Source of the DNA: an uncultured Campylobacter sp.
GTDB taxonomy: Bacteria; Campylobacterota; Campylobacteria; Campylobacterales; Campylobacteraceae
Assembly (NCBI GenBank): GCA_937965895.1
Contig: CALCKS010000043.1
Location: 1-10,776, forward strand
Length of the DNA: 10,776 nt
Direction of reading: 5' to 3'
The notes below the pieces were generated by a model. That model was not told where the DNA came from. It searched no databases and saw nothing but the letters and a program-made list of their open reading frames with translations. Made by a program: the position numbers and the translations under genes. Positions 1-7,140 of the stretch are shown here, piece by piece; the stretch's first letter is position 1, and each line of letters opens with the position of its first letter.

Positions 1-140
1 TTTCTCAATTCGTGAGCTGGAATTATACAAGCAATATACTTAAAAGAAGCTGAAGGGAAGGAGGGGTGTAAAAAATTTTAGAGATTTTTTGTTGGTGGTT
101 TTATCAAATTTTATTTTCTAGAAATTTACCTTAGTATATA

Positions 141-197
141 GCCAAAAATAAAATTCATTCAGCGGACGAAGCAGTAAATTTAGCGCTATCGTCCACT
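141..197 (-). terminator. Probable terminator of the ridA-DUF945 operon
   Basis: On the minus strand, arms 197-189 (AGTGGACGA) and 169-161 (TCGTCCGCT) form a nine-pair stem with one G-U wobble and a 19-nt loop. A T-rich stretch follows at 158-144, with TTTT and then TTTTT. It lies 15 nt past the stop of the DUF945 gene, where a rho-independent terminator is expected. The plus-strand version has a C-A mismatch and lacks a good T-run, so the signal is directional. The loop is long, which lowers confidence. I see nothing else convincing in 1-212; short open frames at the extreme left could be the tail of a gene outside the window, but none can be assigned. Confidence 0.55.
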
Positions 198-212
198 AAA
201 AATAAAACAAAA

Positions 213-1595
213 TTAATTCGCCATCAGGCTCATTATAAATTCTTTGAGCGAAATTTTATCGTTTACCAGCAGATCGTCGCTACCGACGTCGTGTTTAAAT
301 TTCGCACTCATATACTCGCCATCTTTGGCAAAAAGCGAATTTACGCGCTCTTCAAAAGGCTTGATGCCATCCATCATTTGATTAAAGTCACTATCGGCCA
401 TCAGCCCCTTATACGCGCTTAAAAACTCCGTTATAGACGCGACTTGCACCTTTATCTCGCCGTCAAATTTGACCGCTTTTAGCGCCGTTTGGATATCTAC
501 GTCGTCATGCAGCGTTTTGCTTTCCGAGCCAAGCCCTGACGCATCGGCTATGGCGTTAATTTTAAGCTCCTTTCCGTTTGGGTTTTTAAAGCTAAAATTT
601 TTAACCTCCATCACATAGTTTTTACTCATCAAAATCTTATAAAGGGTCGCCTCTTGCGGATCGCTCACGTACATCGCCATCGCTTCTTTGTTTACGTTTT
701 TCTCGTTTAGGCTCAAATTTAGCTGCGTGAGCACCTTTTTGCCATCCACGTCAAGCGCGCCTAGGCTAGCGTCGGTAAGGGTATCGAGAAGATTTGCGTC
801 TGCATTTTGCTTTATCTGCGCCAGAAACGACATGCCCGTGATGCCGACCGATTTTGGAAAATCATAATCCTTAGCGCTGTTAAAGCTCATTTTATCGGCC
901 TTCACCCCGATTTTAGCTATATTTTCATAGGCAGTTTGTATGTTTATAAACGAGATGAGATCGTCAAAGCTCTTAAAGTCGTTAAGCTCGATGAGCGCGG
1001 AGGCGTTTTCTATATCAACCTTATCCACGCCGTCCGTATCGCCGCCGCCGATTTTACCGACGCCGATTTCTAGAGATTTTATCTTATTTTCTTTGATTTG
1101 CGCCTTCGCAAAAGGCTTTGAGATTACGAAGCTAGAGTCATCTTCATTTGTTTTGATATCGGCTAAATTTAAGATCACGTCGCGGGTTTTATCAAATTTT
1201 ATCAGCACGTCGACGCTTAAAAACTCGTCCGTGCCGAAAATTTTCTTTAGATAGAGTGCGGCTTCGGGCGTTAGCGCTTTGACGTCACTATGAGCCTTAA
1301 ATCCGCTAAAAATCTCGGCAAATCCGTGCTTTAGCGTGGTTTTAGCCTCAAATTTTACCGGATCTTTGCCGTCGGTTAGCTCAAACGTAAGCGTCGCACG
1401 CGAACTAAACAGCCCTTTGTCGTAGTCGTTTTGCGTCACGTTTGCCTTTAGGTCGATAAACGGCAAGCGCAGAGTTTCGCCCGTTAGCCTAGCCACGCCC
1501 CTATCGTAGGACTCTTTGGCCTTAGTCGAGCCGTAAAACGCGACGCCAAAAACCGCAATCAAAATGACCGCAAGCGCAAATGTAATCTTTTTCAT
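213..1595 (-). CDS. DUF945 (YdgA-like) family protein, membrane-anchored and periplasmic
   Basis: This 460-residue protein has one N-terminal hydrophobic segment (about residues 4-22), expected to act as an uncleaved anchor or signal, and then a long soluble beta-rich part. Resemblance to E. coli YdgA is seen at both ends: an early segment like YDKGLFSSRATL, a KHGF element near residue 90, and a C-terminal segment ending in a SLKEFI-type motif, matching the SLEDFV end of YdgA. The length (460 versus about 500) fits. The biochemical function of the family is not established. The start is supported by AAGGA five bases before the ATG. The gene begins 21 nt after the ridA stop on the same strand, so the two are probably cotranscribed; nothing in the sequence links their functions. 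No frameshift or truncation is seen. Assignment is by remembered family pattern, not by alignment. Confidence 0.82.
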   Translation of the reverse strand: MKKITFALAVILIAVFGVAFYGSTKAKESYDRGVARLTGETLRLPFIDLKANVTQNDYDKGLFSSRATLTFELTDGKDPVKFEAKTTLKHGFAEIFSGFKAHSDVKALTPEAALYLKKIFGTDEFLSVDVLIKFDKTRDVILNLADIKTNEDDSSFVISKPFAKAQIKENKIKSLEIGVGKIGGGDTDGVDKVDIENASALIELNDFKSFDDLISFINIQTAYENIAKIGVKADKMSFNSAKDYDFPKSVGITGMSFLAQIKQNADANLLDTLTDASLGALDVDGKKVLTQLNLSLNEKNVNKEAMAMYVSDPQEATLYKILMSKNYVMEVKNFSFKNPNGKELKINAIADASGLGSESKTLHDDVDIQTALKAVKFDGEIKVQVASITEFLSAYKGLMADSDFNQMMDGIKPFEERVNSLFAKDGEYMSAKFKHDVGSDDLLVNDKISLKEFIMSLMAN

Positions 1596-1616
1596 TTTTT
1601 TCCTTGATTTTAAATT

Positions 1617-1994
1617 TTACTTCGTCATCGCGATAAGCTCGATCTCGACCAAACCGCCCTTTGGTAGAGTTTTTACCGCAACAGTGCTGCGAGCGGGATA
1701 TGGCTCTTTAAAAAACTCGGCGTAAATTTCATTTACCGCCGTAAAATCCTCGATGTTAGCTAGAAAAATCGTCGTTTTTACCGCGTTTTCAAAGCTAAGC
1801 CCAGCCTGCGCCAAAATCGCTTTTAAATTTAGCATCGATTGCTCAGCTTGAGCCCTCACGTCCTCGCCCGCAAATTTACCCTCCGGCGTAACGCCCAGCT
1901 GCCCCGAAATAAACAAAAATCCGTTTGCCTCGATCGCCTGCGAATACGGTCCGATCGCCTGTGGAGCGTCTTTTGTAGAGATAACCTTTTTCAT
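1617..1994 (-). CDS. ridA: RidA family 2-iminobutanoate/2-iminopropanoate deaminase
   Basis: RidA (YjgF/YER057c/UK114 family) is a small cytosolic trimer that hydrolyses reactive enamine/imine products of PLP enzymes such as threonine dehydratase, protecting other PLP enzymes from damage. The 125-residue product has the family length and signatures: IGPYSQA at 14-20 with Tyr17, SGQ at 30-32, and ARSTVAV at 101-107 with Arg102, equivalent to the substrate-binding Arg105 of E. coli RidA. Glu117 sits at the position of its Glu120, so the protein is predicted to be active. The open frame continues upstream to an ATG at 2081, but that extension would add 29 residues absent from the family and would cross the promoter of the divergent gene. 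The ATG at 1994 has AAAGGA about six bases upstream and gives the standard RidA N-terminus. It is the first gene of a probable two-gene operon with the DUF945 gene. Confidence 0.93.
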   Translation of the reverse strand: MKKVISTKDAPQAIGPYSQAIEANGFLFISGQLGVTPEGKFAGEDVRAQAEQSMLNLKAILAQAGLSFENAVKTTIFLANIEDFTAVNEIYAEFFKEPYPARSTVAVKTLPKGGLVEIELIAMTK

Positions 1995-2020
1995 TTTCGT
2001 CCTTTGTAAAATTTGGGCGA

Positions 2021-2026
2021 ATATTA
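2021..2026 (-). promoter_or_regulatory. Candidate -10 box for ridA
   Basis: TAATAT on the minus strand lies 27 nt upstream of the chosen ridA start, in the 94-bp region between the divergent genes. No good -35 is seen, which is common for the main sigma factor of epsilonproteobacteria. Position and match are reasonable, but AT-rich hexamers are frequent here. Confidence 0.35.
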
Positions 2027-2057
2027 CCCAATTTACAGCCAAAAAAGCAAATTTCGC

Positions 2058-2063
2058 TATAAT
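2058..2063 (+). promoter_or_regulatory. Candidate -10 box for the 157-residue gene
   Basis: A perfect TATAAT lies 25 nt upstream of the ATG at 2089, with AAAGG at 2074-2078 as ribosome binding site. There is no recognisable -35, but a consensus -10 alone is typical of Campylobacter promoters. Transcription would start near 2070, giving a leader of about 20 nt. Confidence 0.55.
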
Positions 2064-2088
2064 TTCCCGCAAGAAAGGCACGAAAAAT

Positions 2089-2562
2089 ATGAAAATAACC
2101 CTTGCGCCAAACGAATTTTTAGATGATTACGTTCTTGGCTGCGAATTTGCGCGAAATGCTGAAATTTCGGGCAATGCGTATCTGTTTTGGAGCGGCGCGA
2201 TCTGCGCTAAATTTGAAAACTCACGCATCGTTTTTCTGCATAAAAAATGCATTCCCGCGCGTTTTCGCGAGGTCGCCGCGCGCTGCAGCGATCTAGCAGG
2301 ACTCGTGCTTACGTCGGCGTTTTGTTCGTTTACTACTCTAGCGCCCTCACATCTCGTCGCCAAAAACGGTTCCAAACTCTACCCGCTTTTTGATCTGCGC
2401 GAAATTTGCGGGATCAAATTTATAAATTTAAAGAAATTTTACGACGACTTCGGACTTGATTACGACTACAGAATTTACATCGAAAAGTGCTCGTTTTTCT
2501 CGCCTGCGCCGCTTGAAAAGCGCATAAAGCTAACCGAAACGATGTGCCTGGGATATTATTAA
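2089..2562 (+). CDS. Hypothetical protein, cysteine-rich, 157 residues
   Basis: I do not recognise this protein. It has no signal peptide and no clear membrane segment, so it is probably cytosolic. Eight cysteines (18, 39, 54, 66, 79, 107, 134, 153) are spread evenly rather than in CxxC or other metal-site patterns. Aromatic residues are common (for example LFW at 32-34, YDYRIY at 125-130, GYY at the end). The C-terminal third alternates charged and aromatic residues, as in a compact alpha/beta fold. Support for a real gene comes from a consensus TATAAT and a ribosome binding site in the right places, Campylobacter-like codon use, and a strong terminator downstream. It is divergent from ridA and convergent with the pump operon, so it appears to be a single-gene unit and the neighbours give no clue to function. 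It is probably a lineage-restricted conserved protein, which is inference. Confidence 0.7.
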   Translation: MKITLAPNEFLDDYVLGCEFARNAEISGNAYLFWSGAICAKFENSRIVFLHKKCIPARFREVAARCSDLAGLVLTSAFCSFTTLAPSHLVAKNGSKLYPLFDLREICGIKFINLKKFYDDFGLDYDYRIYIEKCSFFSPAPLEKRIKLTETMCLGYY

Positions 2563-2685
2563 ACCGCGTAAATTTAGGCTTTTTGGCTTGCAAATTTAGC
2601 TAAATTCGGCCGTAAAACCCGGCTCAAATTTAATCCGCGCCGAATAAAACCGGATTTTAATCAAAATCTACTGCGCCTCGCGGAA

Positions 2686-2721
2686 AAAATCGATAAATTT
2701 AAGGCTAAATTTATCGATTTT
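2686..2721. terminator. Bidirectional terminator between convergent genes
   Basis: The arms AAAATCGATAAATTTA (2686-2701) and TAAATTTATCGATTTT (2706-2721) are a perfect 16-bp inverted repeat with a 4-nt loop. On the minus strand it begins directly after the pump gene's stop and runs into six T's (2689-2684). On the plus strand it ends in TTTT followed by TCCTATTTTA. It can therefore stop both the RND operon and the 157-residue gene. Between 2563 and 2685 I see only a smaller inverted repeat (GATTTT/AAAATC, 2653-2668). Each arm contains AAATTT. Confidence 0.85.
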
Positions 2722-2722
2722 C

Positions 2723-5700
2723 CTATTTTATTGCGTTTTGCTTATCTTCTTCGGTTACGGACGTGAGCTTAGAAAGCCGCCTTCCAAGGAACTTTTTCAC
2801 GTCATCAACGATAGAATAAACCGTCGGCACGAAAACGAGGCTAAGTAGCGTAGAGGCCGCCAGCCCGCAGATCACGGCTACCGACATCGTCGCACGAAAA
2901 GCCGCTCCCGAGCCGCTAGCAAACACCGCGGGCGCCATGCCCGCGATCATAGCTATCGTAGTCATCACGATAGGTCGCGCACGCTCAGCGCCAGAGCTTA
3001 GCAAAGCCTGCCTAATGCCGCTTCCGCGCATACGCTTTTCGATGACGAAATCAACGAGCAAGATAGAGTTTTTACCCACGATAGCCATGAGCATCAAGAT
3101 GCCGATGACGGCGGATAGATCAAGCGCCCCGCCGTAAAGCAGCAGACCTCCGGCCGCCCCGCCGATAGAGAGCGGAAGCGCGATAAATATCGTCGCAGGC
3201 TGCAAAAAATCGCGAAAAAGTACGATCAAAACCAGCAAAAACATCGTCACTCCAAAGCCAAGCGCGATACTAAACTGCTCAAACATCTCGCTCATATACT
3301 CACTATCGCCGTACTCGGGCGAGGAGATGCCTGAAGGCAAATTTTGCATCGCGGGTAAGGCATAAATTTGCCCCAAAACTTCGCCTATGGTAAATCCCGG
3401 CCGCAAATCGGCCTCGAGCGCGATCTTGCGGCGTTTATCAAACCTCTCTATGCTAGCAGCGCCTTGCGAATACGAGATTTGAGCTACGCTTGAGAGCGGC
3501 AGGGTCGCTCCAGCCGCGCTTTGGACGTAAATTTTACGCAGGACTTCAAGGTCGTTTCTAGCGTCCTCCTCTAGGCTAACTCGGATAGGCACTTGGCGAT
3601 CCGGCAGGTCAAATTTCGCCGACGCCGCGTCCGTGTCGCCGACGGTAGCGATACGCAGAGCCTCGGCTACGGCTTGGTGGCTCACGCCTAGTCTCGCGGC
3701 CTCTTTTTTGATTAAATTTACGCGGATTTCTGGCTTTTGCAAAGGCTCGTTTACTTGAGCGTTTTTCGCGCCGGCAACCCCGCTCATTTGGGATTTTATC
3801 AGCGCGGCGGTTTTAGAGAGCGCGTCCGCGTCCTCGCCCGTTAGGATTACCGAGATATCGCGCGCGGCCATATCGTTAGCAAAGGCAAATCTCATATCGC
3901 TAAATTTAGCCAGCTCCGCCCGCAGCTCGTCTTCAAACTCCTTTTGCGTAACAGCGCGCTGCTTGTGCGGTTTTAGCGTGATTAGCAGCTCGCCCTTGTG
4001 CGTTTCGCCGCCGCCCCCGGCTATAGCAAAAACGGACTGCACGGCCGGATTTTGCTTAACGACGCGGGTTAAATTTATCAGTCTCTCATCGGTCTGCTCT
4101 AGCGTAGAACCGGGAGCTAGCGTGATATTTACGCTGCTTCTGCCCGAGTCGCTTTGAGGCAAAAACCCCGTCGGCAAAAGCGGAATTAACGCAAAAGAGC
4201 CAAGCAGCAGCAAAAAGCCGATAAAAAGCGTAAATTTGCGGTGATCTAGCGTGAAATTTAGCAAATTTAGATAGGCTGCCTTTAGCTTGCTCGCTTCGCG
4301 CTCCTCTTTGGCCTCGGGTTTTAGGATATAAGCCGCTAGTAGCGGAGTGGCTAAACGCGCGACTAAAAGCGAAGCCAAAACCGCCGCCGCGACGGTTATA
4401 CCAAACTGCCTAAAGTACTGCCCGATACCCCCGCCGATAAAGCTAACGGGCAAAAATATCGCCACTATCGTTAGCGTAATGGCAACCACCGCAAAGCCGA
4501 TATCATCAGCCGCGTCTATGGCGGCTTGATACGGGCGCTTGCCTAGGGCTAGGTGCTTTTTGATATTTTCTATCTCCACGATCGCATCGTCTACGAGTAT
4601 GCCGATAACTAGCATTAAAGCTAGCAACGTGATACCGTTTAGCGTGTAGTCCAGCAGATAAAGCGCCGCAAACGTCGGCAAGATCGAAAGAGGCAGCGAC
4701 ACGGCCGCCACAAGCGTCGCTCGCGCATCTCTCAAGAAAACAAACACGACCAAAACCGTCAGTATCGCGCCCTCGGCTAGCATCCAGATCGTTTGGTCGT
4801 AGCTTTGCTTAGTCTCGTTCGCCGAGGTGTATATCTCGTCTATCTTTACTTCTGCATGCTCTGCGGTAAATTTAGCCAGCTCATCCTTGATCTTTTGCAT
4901 CACGACCGTATCGCTGGCGCCTTTTGAGCGCGAGACGCTAAATCCCGCCGTCTCCAGCCCGTCCATCCTAGAGCGCGACCTAACCTCGGCGTGCGAGTCC
5001 TCTACGCGAGCGATGTCGCCCAAACGGACGCTACCGCCGCCCTCTAGCCGAATGGGGGTGTCTGCTAGCTCCTCGATACTCTTTGCGCCGCCCGTTACGC
5101 GCAGGCTGTTTTCCGCGCCGTCTAAAACCGTCCTGCCCGCGGGCAAATCGGCGTTACTTTGCGCGAGCTGCTTGTTAATATAAGCAGCGTCTATCTTTAG
5201 CGAGCTAAGCGCGGCGGGGTCTAAAAGCACCCTAATCTCGCGCGTAACGCCGCCTAGGCGCTTTACCTGCTGAATGCCCGGGATCGCTAGCAGCCGCCTT
5301 TTTATCTCGTTATCTATCAGGCGCGATATCTCTCTTTGGTCTAAATTTATGCTTCCTACCGAATAAAACGCCAGCGCGCCGCCCTCAACGTCCACGCGCT
5401 CTACTAGCGGCGTATCGATGCCGGCGGGTAGTTCGTCTCTGATCTGCGCCACGGCGTTTCGCACGTCGTTTACGACTCTATCGACGTCCGTCTCGATGGC
5501 AAACTCCACCGTCGTAGCCGAGCTGCCCTCGGAGATCGTAGAGCTAACGTGCCTCACGTCCGCCAGCCCGCTCACGGCGTCTTCTATGCGCCTAGTAGTC
5601 GAGCTTTCCAGCTGAGTAGGCGACGCGCCGGTCTGCGTGACCGTGACGCTAACGATAGGAAAATTTACGTTTGGATTTGCGTTTATCGGTAGGCGCAAAA

Positions 5701-5785
5701 ACGACGCTACGCCGCCTAAGCTAAGCGCGATAAAAAGCACGATAATAGGGATAGGATGACGGATCGCCCAAGACGAAATTTTCAC
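2723..5785 (-). CDS. RND-family efflux pump, inner-membrane permease (HAE1-like)
   Basis: This is a proton-driven exporter of the resistance-nodulation-division superfamily, the inner-membrane trimer of a tripartite envelope pump. The 1020 residues match the AcrB family length and show its duplicated layout: TM1 near 10-30, a large periplasmic loop (about 31-335), TM2-6 (about 336-488), a cytoplasmic link, TM7 near 518-536, a second periplasmic loop (to about 835), and TM8-12 to about 990. The proton-relay residues are present: the Asp pair in VDDAIVEIEN (399-400) and Lys905 in VGKNSILLVDF, equivalent to AcrB Asp407/Asp408 and Lys940. Acidic relay residues in TM4 point to drug or organic export, and I see no sign of a metal-exporting CusA type; substrate is unknown. 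The start is GTG at 5785, overlapping the adaptor's stop as GTGA, with AAGGGG six bases upstream, so translation is probably coupled. No TolC-like gene follows; the operon ends at the adjacent terminator. It differs visibly at the N-terminus from CmeB, so I give no gene symbol. Confidence 0.93.
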   Translation of the reverse strand: MKISSWAIRHPIPIIVLFIALSLGGVASFLRLPINANPNVNFPIVSVTVTQTGASPTQLESSTTRRIEDAVSGLADVRHVSSTISEGSSATTVEFAIETDVDRVVNDVRNAVAQIRDELPAGIDTPLVERVDVEGGALAFYSVGSINLDQREISRLIDNEIKRRLLAIPGIQQVKRLGGVTREIRVLLDPAALSSLKIDAAYINKQLAQSNADLPAGRTVLDGAENSLRVTGGAKSIEELADTPIRLEGGGSVRLGDIARVEDSHAEVRSRSRMDGLETAGFSVSRSKGASDTVVMQKIKDELAKFTAEHAEVKIDEIYTSANETKQSYDQTIWMLAEGAILTVLVVFVFLRDARATLVAAVSLPLSILPTFAALYLLDYTLNGITLLALMLVIGILVDDAIVEIENIKKHLALGKRPYQAAIDAADDIGFAVVAITLTIVAIFLPVSFIGGGIGQYFRQFGITVAAAVLASLLVARLATPLLAAYILKPEAKEEREASKLKAAYLNLLNFTLDHRKFTLFIGFLLLLGSFALIPLLPTGFLPQSDSGRSSVNITLAPGSTLEQTDERLINLTRVVKQNPAVQSVFAIAGGGGETHKGELLITLKPHKQRAVTQKEFEDELRAELAKFSDMRFAFANDMAARDISVILTGEDADALSKTAALIKSQMSGVAGAKNAQVNEPLQKPEIRVNLIKKEAARLGVSHQAVAEALRIATVGDTDAASAKFDLPDRQVPIRVSLEEDARNDLEVLRKIYVQSAAGATLPLSSVAQISYSQGAASIERFDKRRKIALEADLRPGFTIGEVLGQIYALPAMQNLPSGISSPEYGDSEYMSEMFEQFSIALGFGVTMFLLVLIVLFRDFLQPATIFIALPLSIGGAAGGLLLYGGALDLSAVIGILMLMAIVGKNSILLVDFVIEKRMRGSGIRQALLSSGAERARPIVMTTIAMIAGMAPAVFASGSGAAFRATMSVAVICGLAASTLLSLVFVPTVYSIVDDVKKFLGRRLSKLTSVTEEDKQNAIK

Positions 5786-7011
5786 TCCACGCCCCTTTGC
5801 GCCGCTTCGCCGTCATTTACCAGCGCGGCGGCTTTTAGCGCGACCTCATCGTCCTCGCTAACGCCTGTGATCACCTGCACTAGCCCGTTTACTCTAAGTC
5901 CGGTTTGGATTTTTCGCTTCTGCGCCTTGCCGTCTTTTATTAGCGTCGCAAACGCGCCCGCCTCCGTAAACGAAACCGCCTGCGCGGGCAGCGCTAACGC
6001 GCTAAATTCGGGCAGGTCGATGACGGCTTTGGCGTACGAACCGATAAATTTAGCCCCGCCGTCTAGCGAAATTTTGACCTTGCCTAGGCGCGAGCTCGTA
6101 TCCACGCTAACAGGCACCAGCCGCACCTTGCCGTTTACGGCCTCTTTTACGCCGTGAATTTGAGCCTGCGCGCTCATACCGACTTCTATCTGCGCTAGCT
6201 CGGCTGCATCCGCATCCGCAGATAGCTCGATGACGCCGTCTTTTGCGATGTTAAACAAAGCCTCGCCGCTAGTTAGCGCGCCGATTTGGGCTTTTTTGGC
6301 CGTCACGACGCCGCTAACGGGCGCTATCACGCTAGCTTTGCCGAGCTGATCTTTAGCCTCCGCAATCTGCGCTTCTATCTGCGAAATTTGGGCTTTTGCG
6401 GAGTTTAGATTCGCTCTGGCGCTTGCTTCTTTCGCGTTTGCTTGTTCGAGTTCCTGCGAGCTGATCGCCTTTTTTGCGGCCAATTCTTTAGCTCGCTTTA
6501 GCACGGACTCAGATTCGCTAAAAGCAGCCTTAGCGGAGTTTAAATTTTGCTTTGCGGCCTCAAGCGCGGCGGTTTGCTGGTCAAATTTCGCTTTTACGCC
6601 GGCATTATCTAGCAGAGCTAAAATTTGCCCCTTTTGTACGTTTTCGCCGACTTCGACTAAGATCTGGGCGATTTGTTGGCCTTGCAGCGCCGAGCCTACG
6701 GCAACGTCGTCTTTAGCGACCAGCTCGCCGTGCAAATTTAGCTTTGGGCTAAATTTTGCGATCTTGGGCGAGACGACCGTGAGCTTTATGGCTTCTTCGT
6801 TTCGATTTTGCCTAGCATCCGAATTTCTGCCGTTTTGGCCGACGTTTGTTTCGCTAGCGTCGCCGTCTTTTAGGCCCGCTTGAGCCGTTTGCTTGTTTTG
6901 CGGCGGCGTTTTTCGCTCCGATTTATTTTCCTGCGCCGCCGCCGTTTGTTGCGCGGTCAAAACCAGCGCAAACGATAAAAAATATGCCTTTAAAATTTTG
7001 CCGAATTTCAT
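5782..7011 (-). CDS. RND efflux periplasmic adaptor (membrane fusion protein)
   Basis: The adaptor bridges the inner-membrane pump to an outer-membrane channel. From the start used here it has 409 residues: a signal peptide (about 1-26, ending near TAAA/AQ), a hydrophilic Q/N/K-rich linker to about 75, and one half of a split lipoyl domain at about 105-136 (GENVQKGQILALLD). An alanine-rich coiled-coil hairpin follows (about 138-222), then the second lipoyl half (about 226-250, APVSGVVTAKKAQIGA), a beta-barrel (about 255-335) and a C-terminal membrane-proximal domain. There is no lipobox cysteine, so it is probably a soluble or signal-anchored periplasmic protein, not a lipoprotein. An upstream in-frame ATG at 7047 is rejected because it sits in the -10 box and has no ribosome binding site. 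The ATG at 7011 has AAGGGA seven bases upstream and starts directly with the signal peptide. The gene is first in the operon and overlaps the pump start by 4 nt. Expression is probably under the divergent MarR regulator. Confidence 0.92.
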   Translation of the reverse strand: MKFGKILKAYFLSFALVLTAQQTAAAQENKSERKTPPQNKQTAQAGLKDGDASETNVGQNGRNSDARQNRNEEAIKLTVVSPKIAKFSPKLNLHGELVAKDDVAVGSALQGQQIAQILVEVGENVQKGQILALLDNAGVKAKFDQQTAALEAAKQNLNSAKAAFSESESVLKRAKELAAKKAISSQELEQANAKEASARANLNSAKAQISQIEAQIAEAKDQLGKASVIAPVSGVVTAKKAQIGALTSGEALFNIAKDGVIELSADADAAELAQIEVGMSAQAQIHGVKEAVNGKVRLVPVSVDTSSRLGKVKISLDGGAKFIGSYAKAVIDLPEFSALALPAQAVSFTEAGAFATLIKDGKAQKRKIQTGLRVNGLVQVITGVSEDDEVALKAAALVNDGEAAQRGVE

Positions 7012-7027
7012 AAAATTTCCCTTAAAA

Positions 7028-7068
7028 TTAGTCTTAAAATTTATCATATTAGCAAAATTTAGGACTAA
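7028..7068. promoter_or_regulatory. Imperfect inverted repeat around the pump -10 box, candidate operator
   Basis: The arms 7028-7042 and 7054-7068 match at 13 of 15 positions when one is reverse-complemented (core TTAGTCYTAA), with an 11-nt centre holding most of the adaptor operon's -10 box. A protein bound here would cover that promoter. The right arm is shared with the perfect repeat at 7058-7082, so two sites may overlap. MarR-family operators are typically inverted repeats of this kind, but the assignment to this regulator is inference. Confidence 0.45.
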
Positions 7069-7075
7069 AAGTCAA
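7046..7075 (-). promoter_or_regulatory. Promoter of the RND efflux operon
   Basis: On the minus strand a -35 TTGACT (7075-7070) is followed after 18 nt by a -10 TAATAT (7051-7046). Transcription would start near 7039, about 28 nt before the adaptor ATG at 7011. This is an unusually complete sigma-70-type promoter for this kind of genome. Both boxes lie inside candidate operators, consistent with repression of a potentially strong promoter. Confidence 0.7.
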
Positions 7076-7082
7076 TCCTAAA
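7058..7082. promoter_or_regulatory. Perfect 7-bp inverted repeat, candidate MarR operator
   Basis: TTTAGGA (7058-7064) and TCCTAAA (7076-7082) form an exact inverted repeat with an 11-nt spacer. It covers the -35 box of the efflux operon and ends 3 nt before the -35 of marR, so one bound dimer could block both divergent promoters. Its size (25 bp) fits a winged-helix dimer. The regulator's binding to it is inferred from position. Confidence 0.5.
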
Positions 7083-7085
7083 ACC

Positions 7086-7114
7086 TTGAAAATATTTTGG
7101 GATTTTACTAAAAT
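7086..7114 (+). promoter_or_regulatory. Promoter of the marR-family gene
   Basis: TTGAAA (7086-7091) and TAAAAT (7109-7114) are separated by 17 nt, with a predicted start near 7120 and AAGGA at 7131-7135 before the ATG at 7141. The -35 boxes of the two divergent promoters are only 10 nt apart, so the regulator and the pump operon share one control region. Confidence 0.65.
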
Positions 7115-7140
7115 TCGCCCAAAAATAAAAAAGGAAAACG

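Noticed and set aside
1..80. Possible C-terminal end of a gene entering from the left
   Set aside because: All three plus frames stop within about 80 bases and none gives a recognisable tail, so no call can be made.
1995..2081. N-terminal extension of RidA to the ATG at 2081
   Set aside because: It would add 29 residues not found in the family and cross the divergent promoter; the ATG at 1994 has a good ribosome binding site and gives the normal RidA start.
2127..2375. 82-residue minus-strand frame opposite the 157-residue gene
   Set aside because: The opposite strand has a better start, promoter and terminator, and this frame has a compositionally odd product.
7012..7047. Longer start for the RND adaptor at 7047
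   Set aside because: The ATG overlaps the -10 box of the operon's promoter, has no ribosome binding site, and would put 12 polar residues before the signal peptide.
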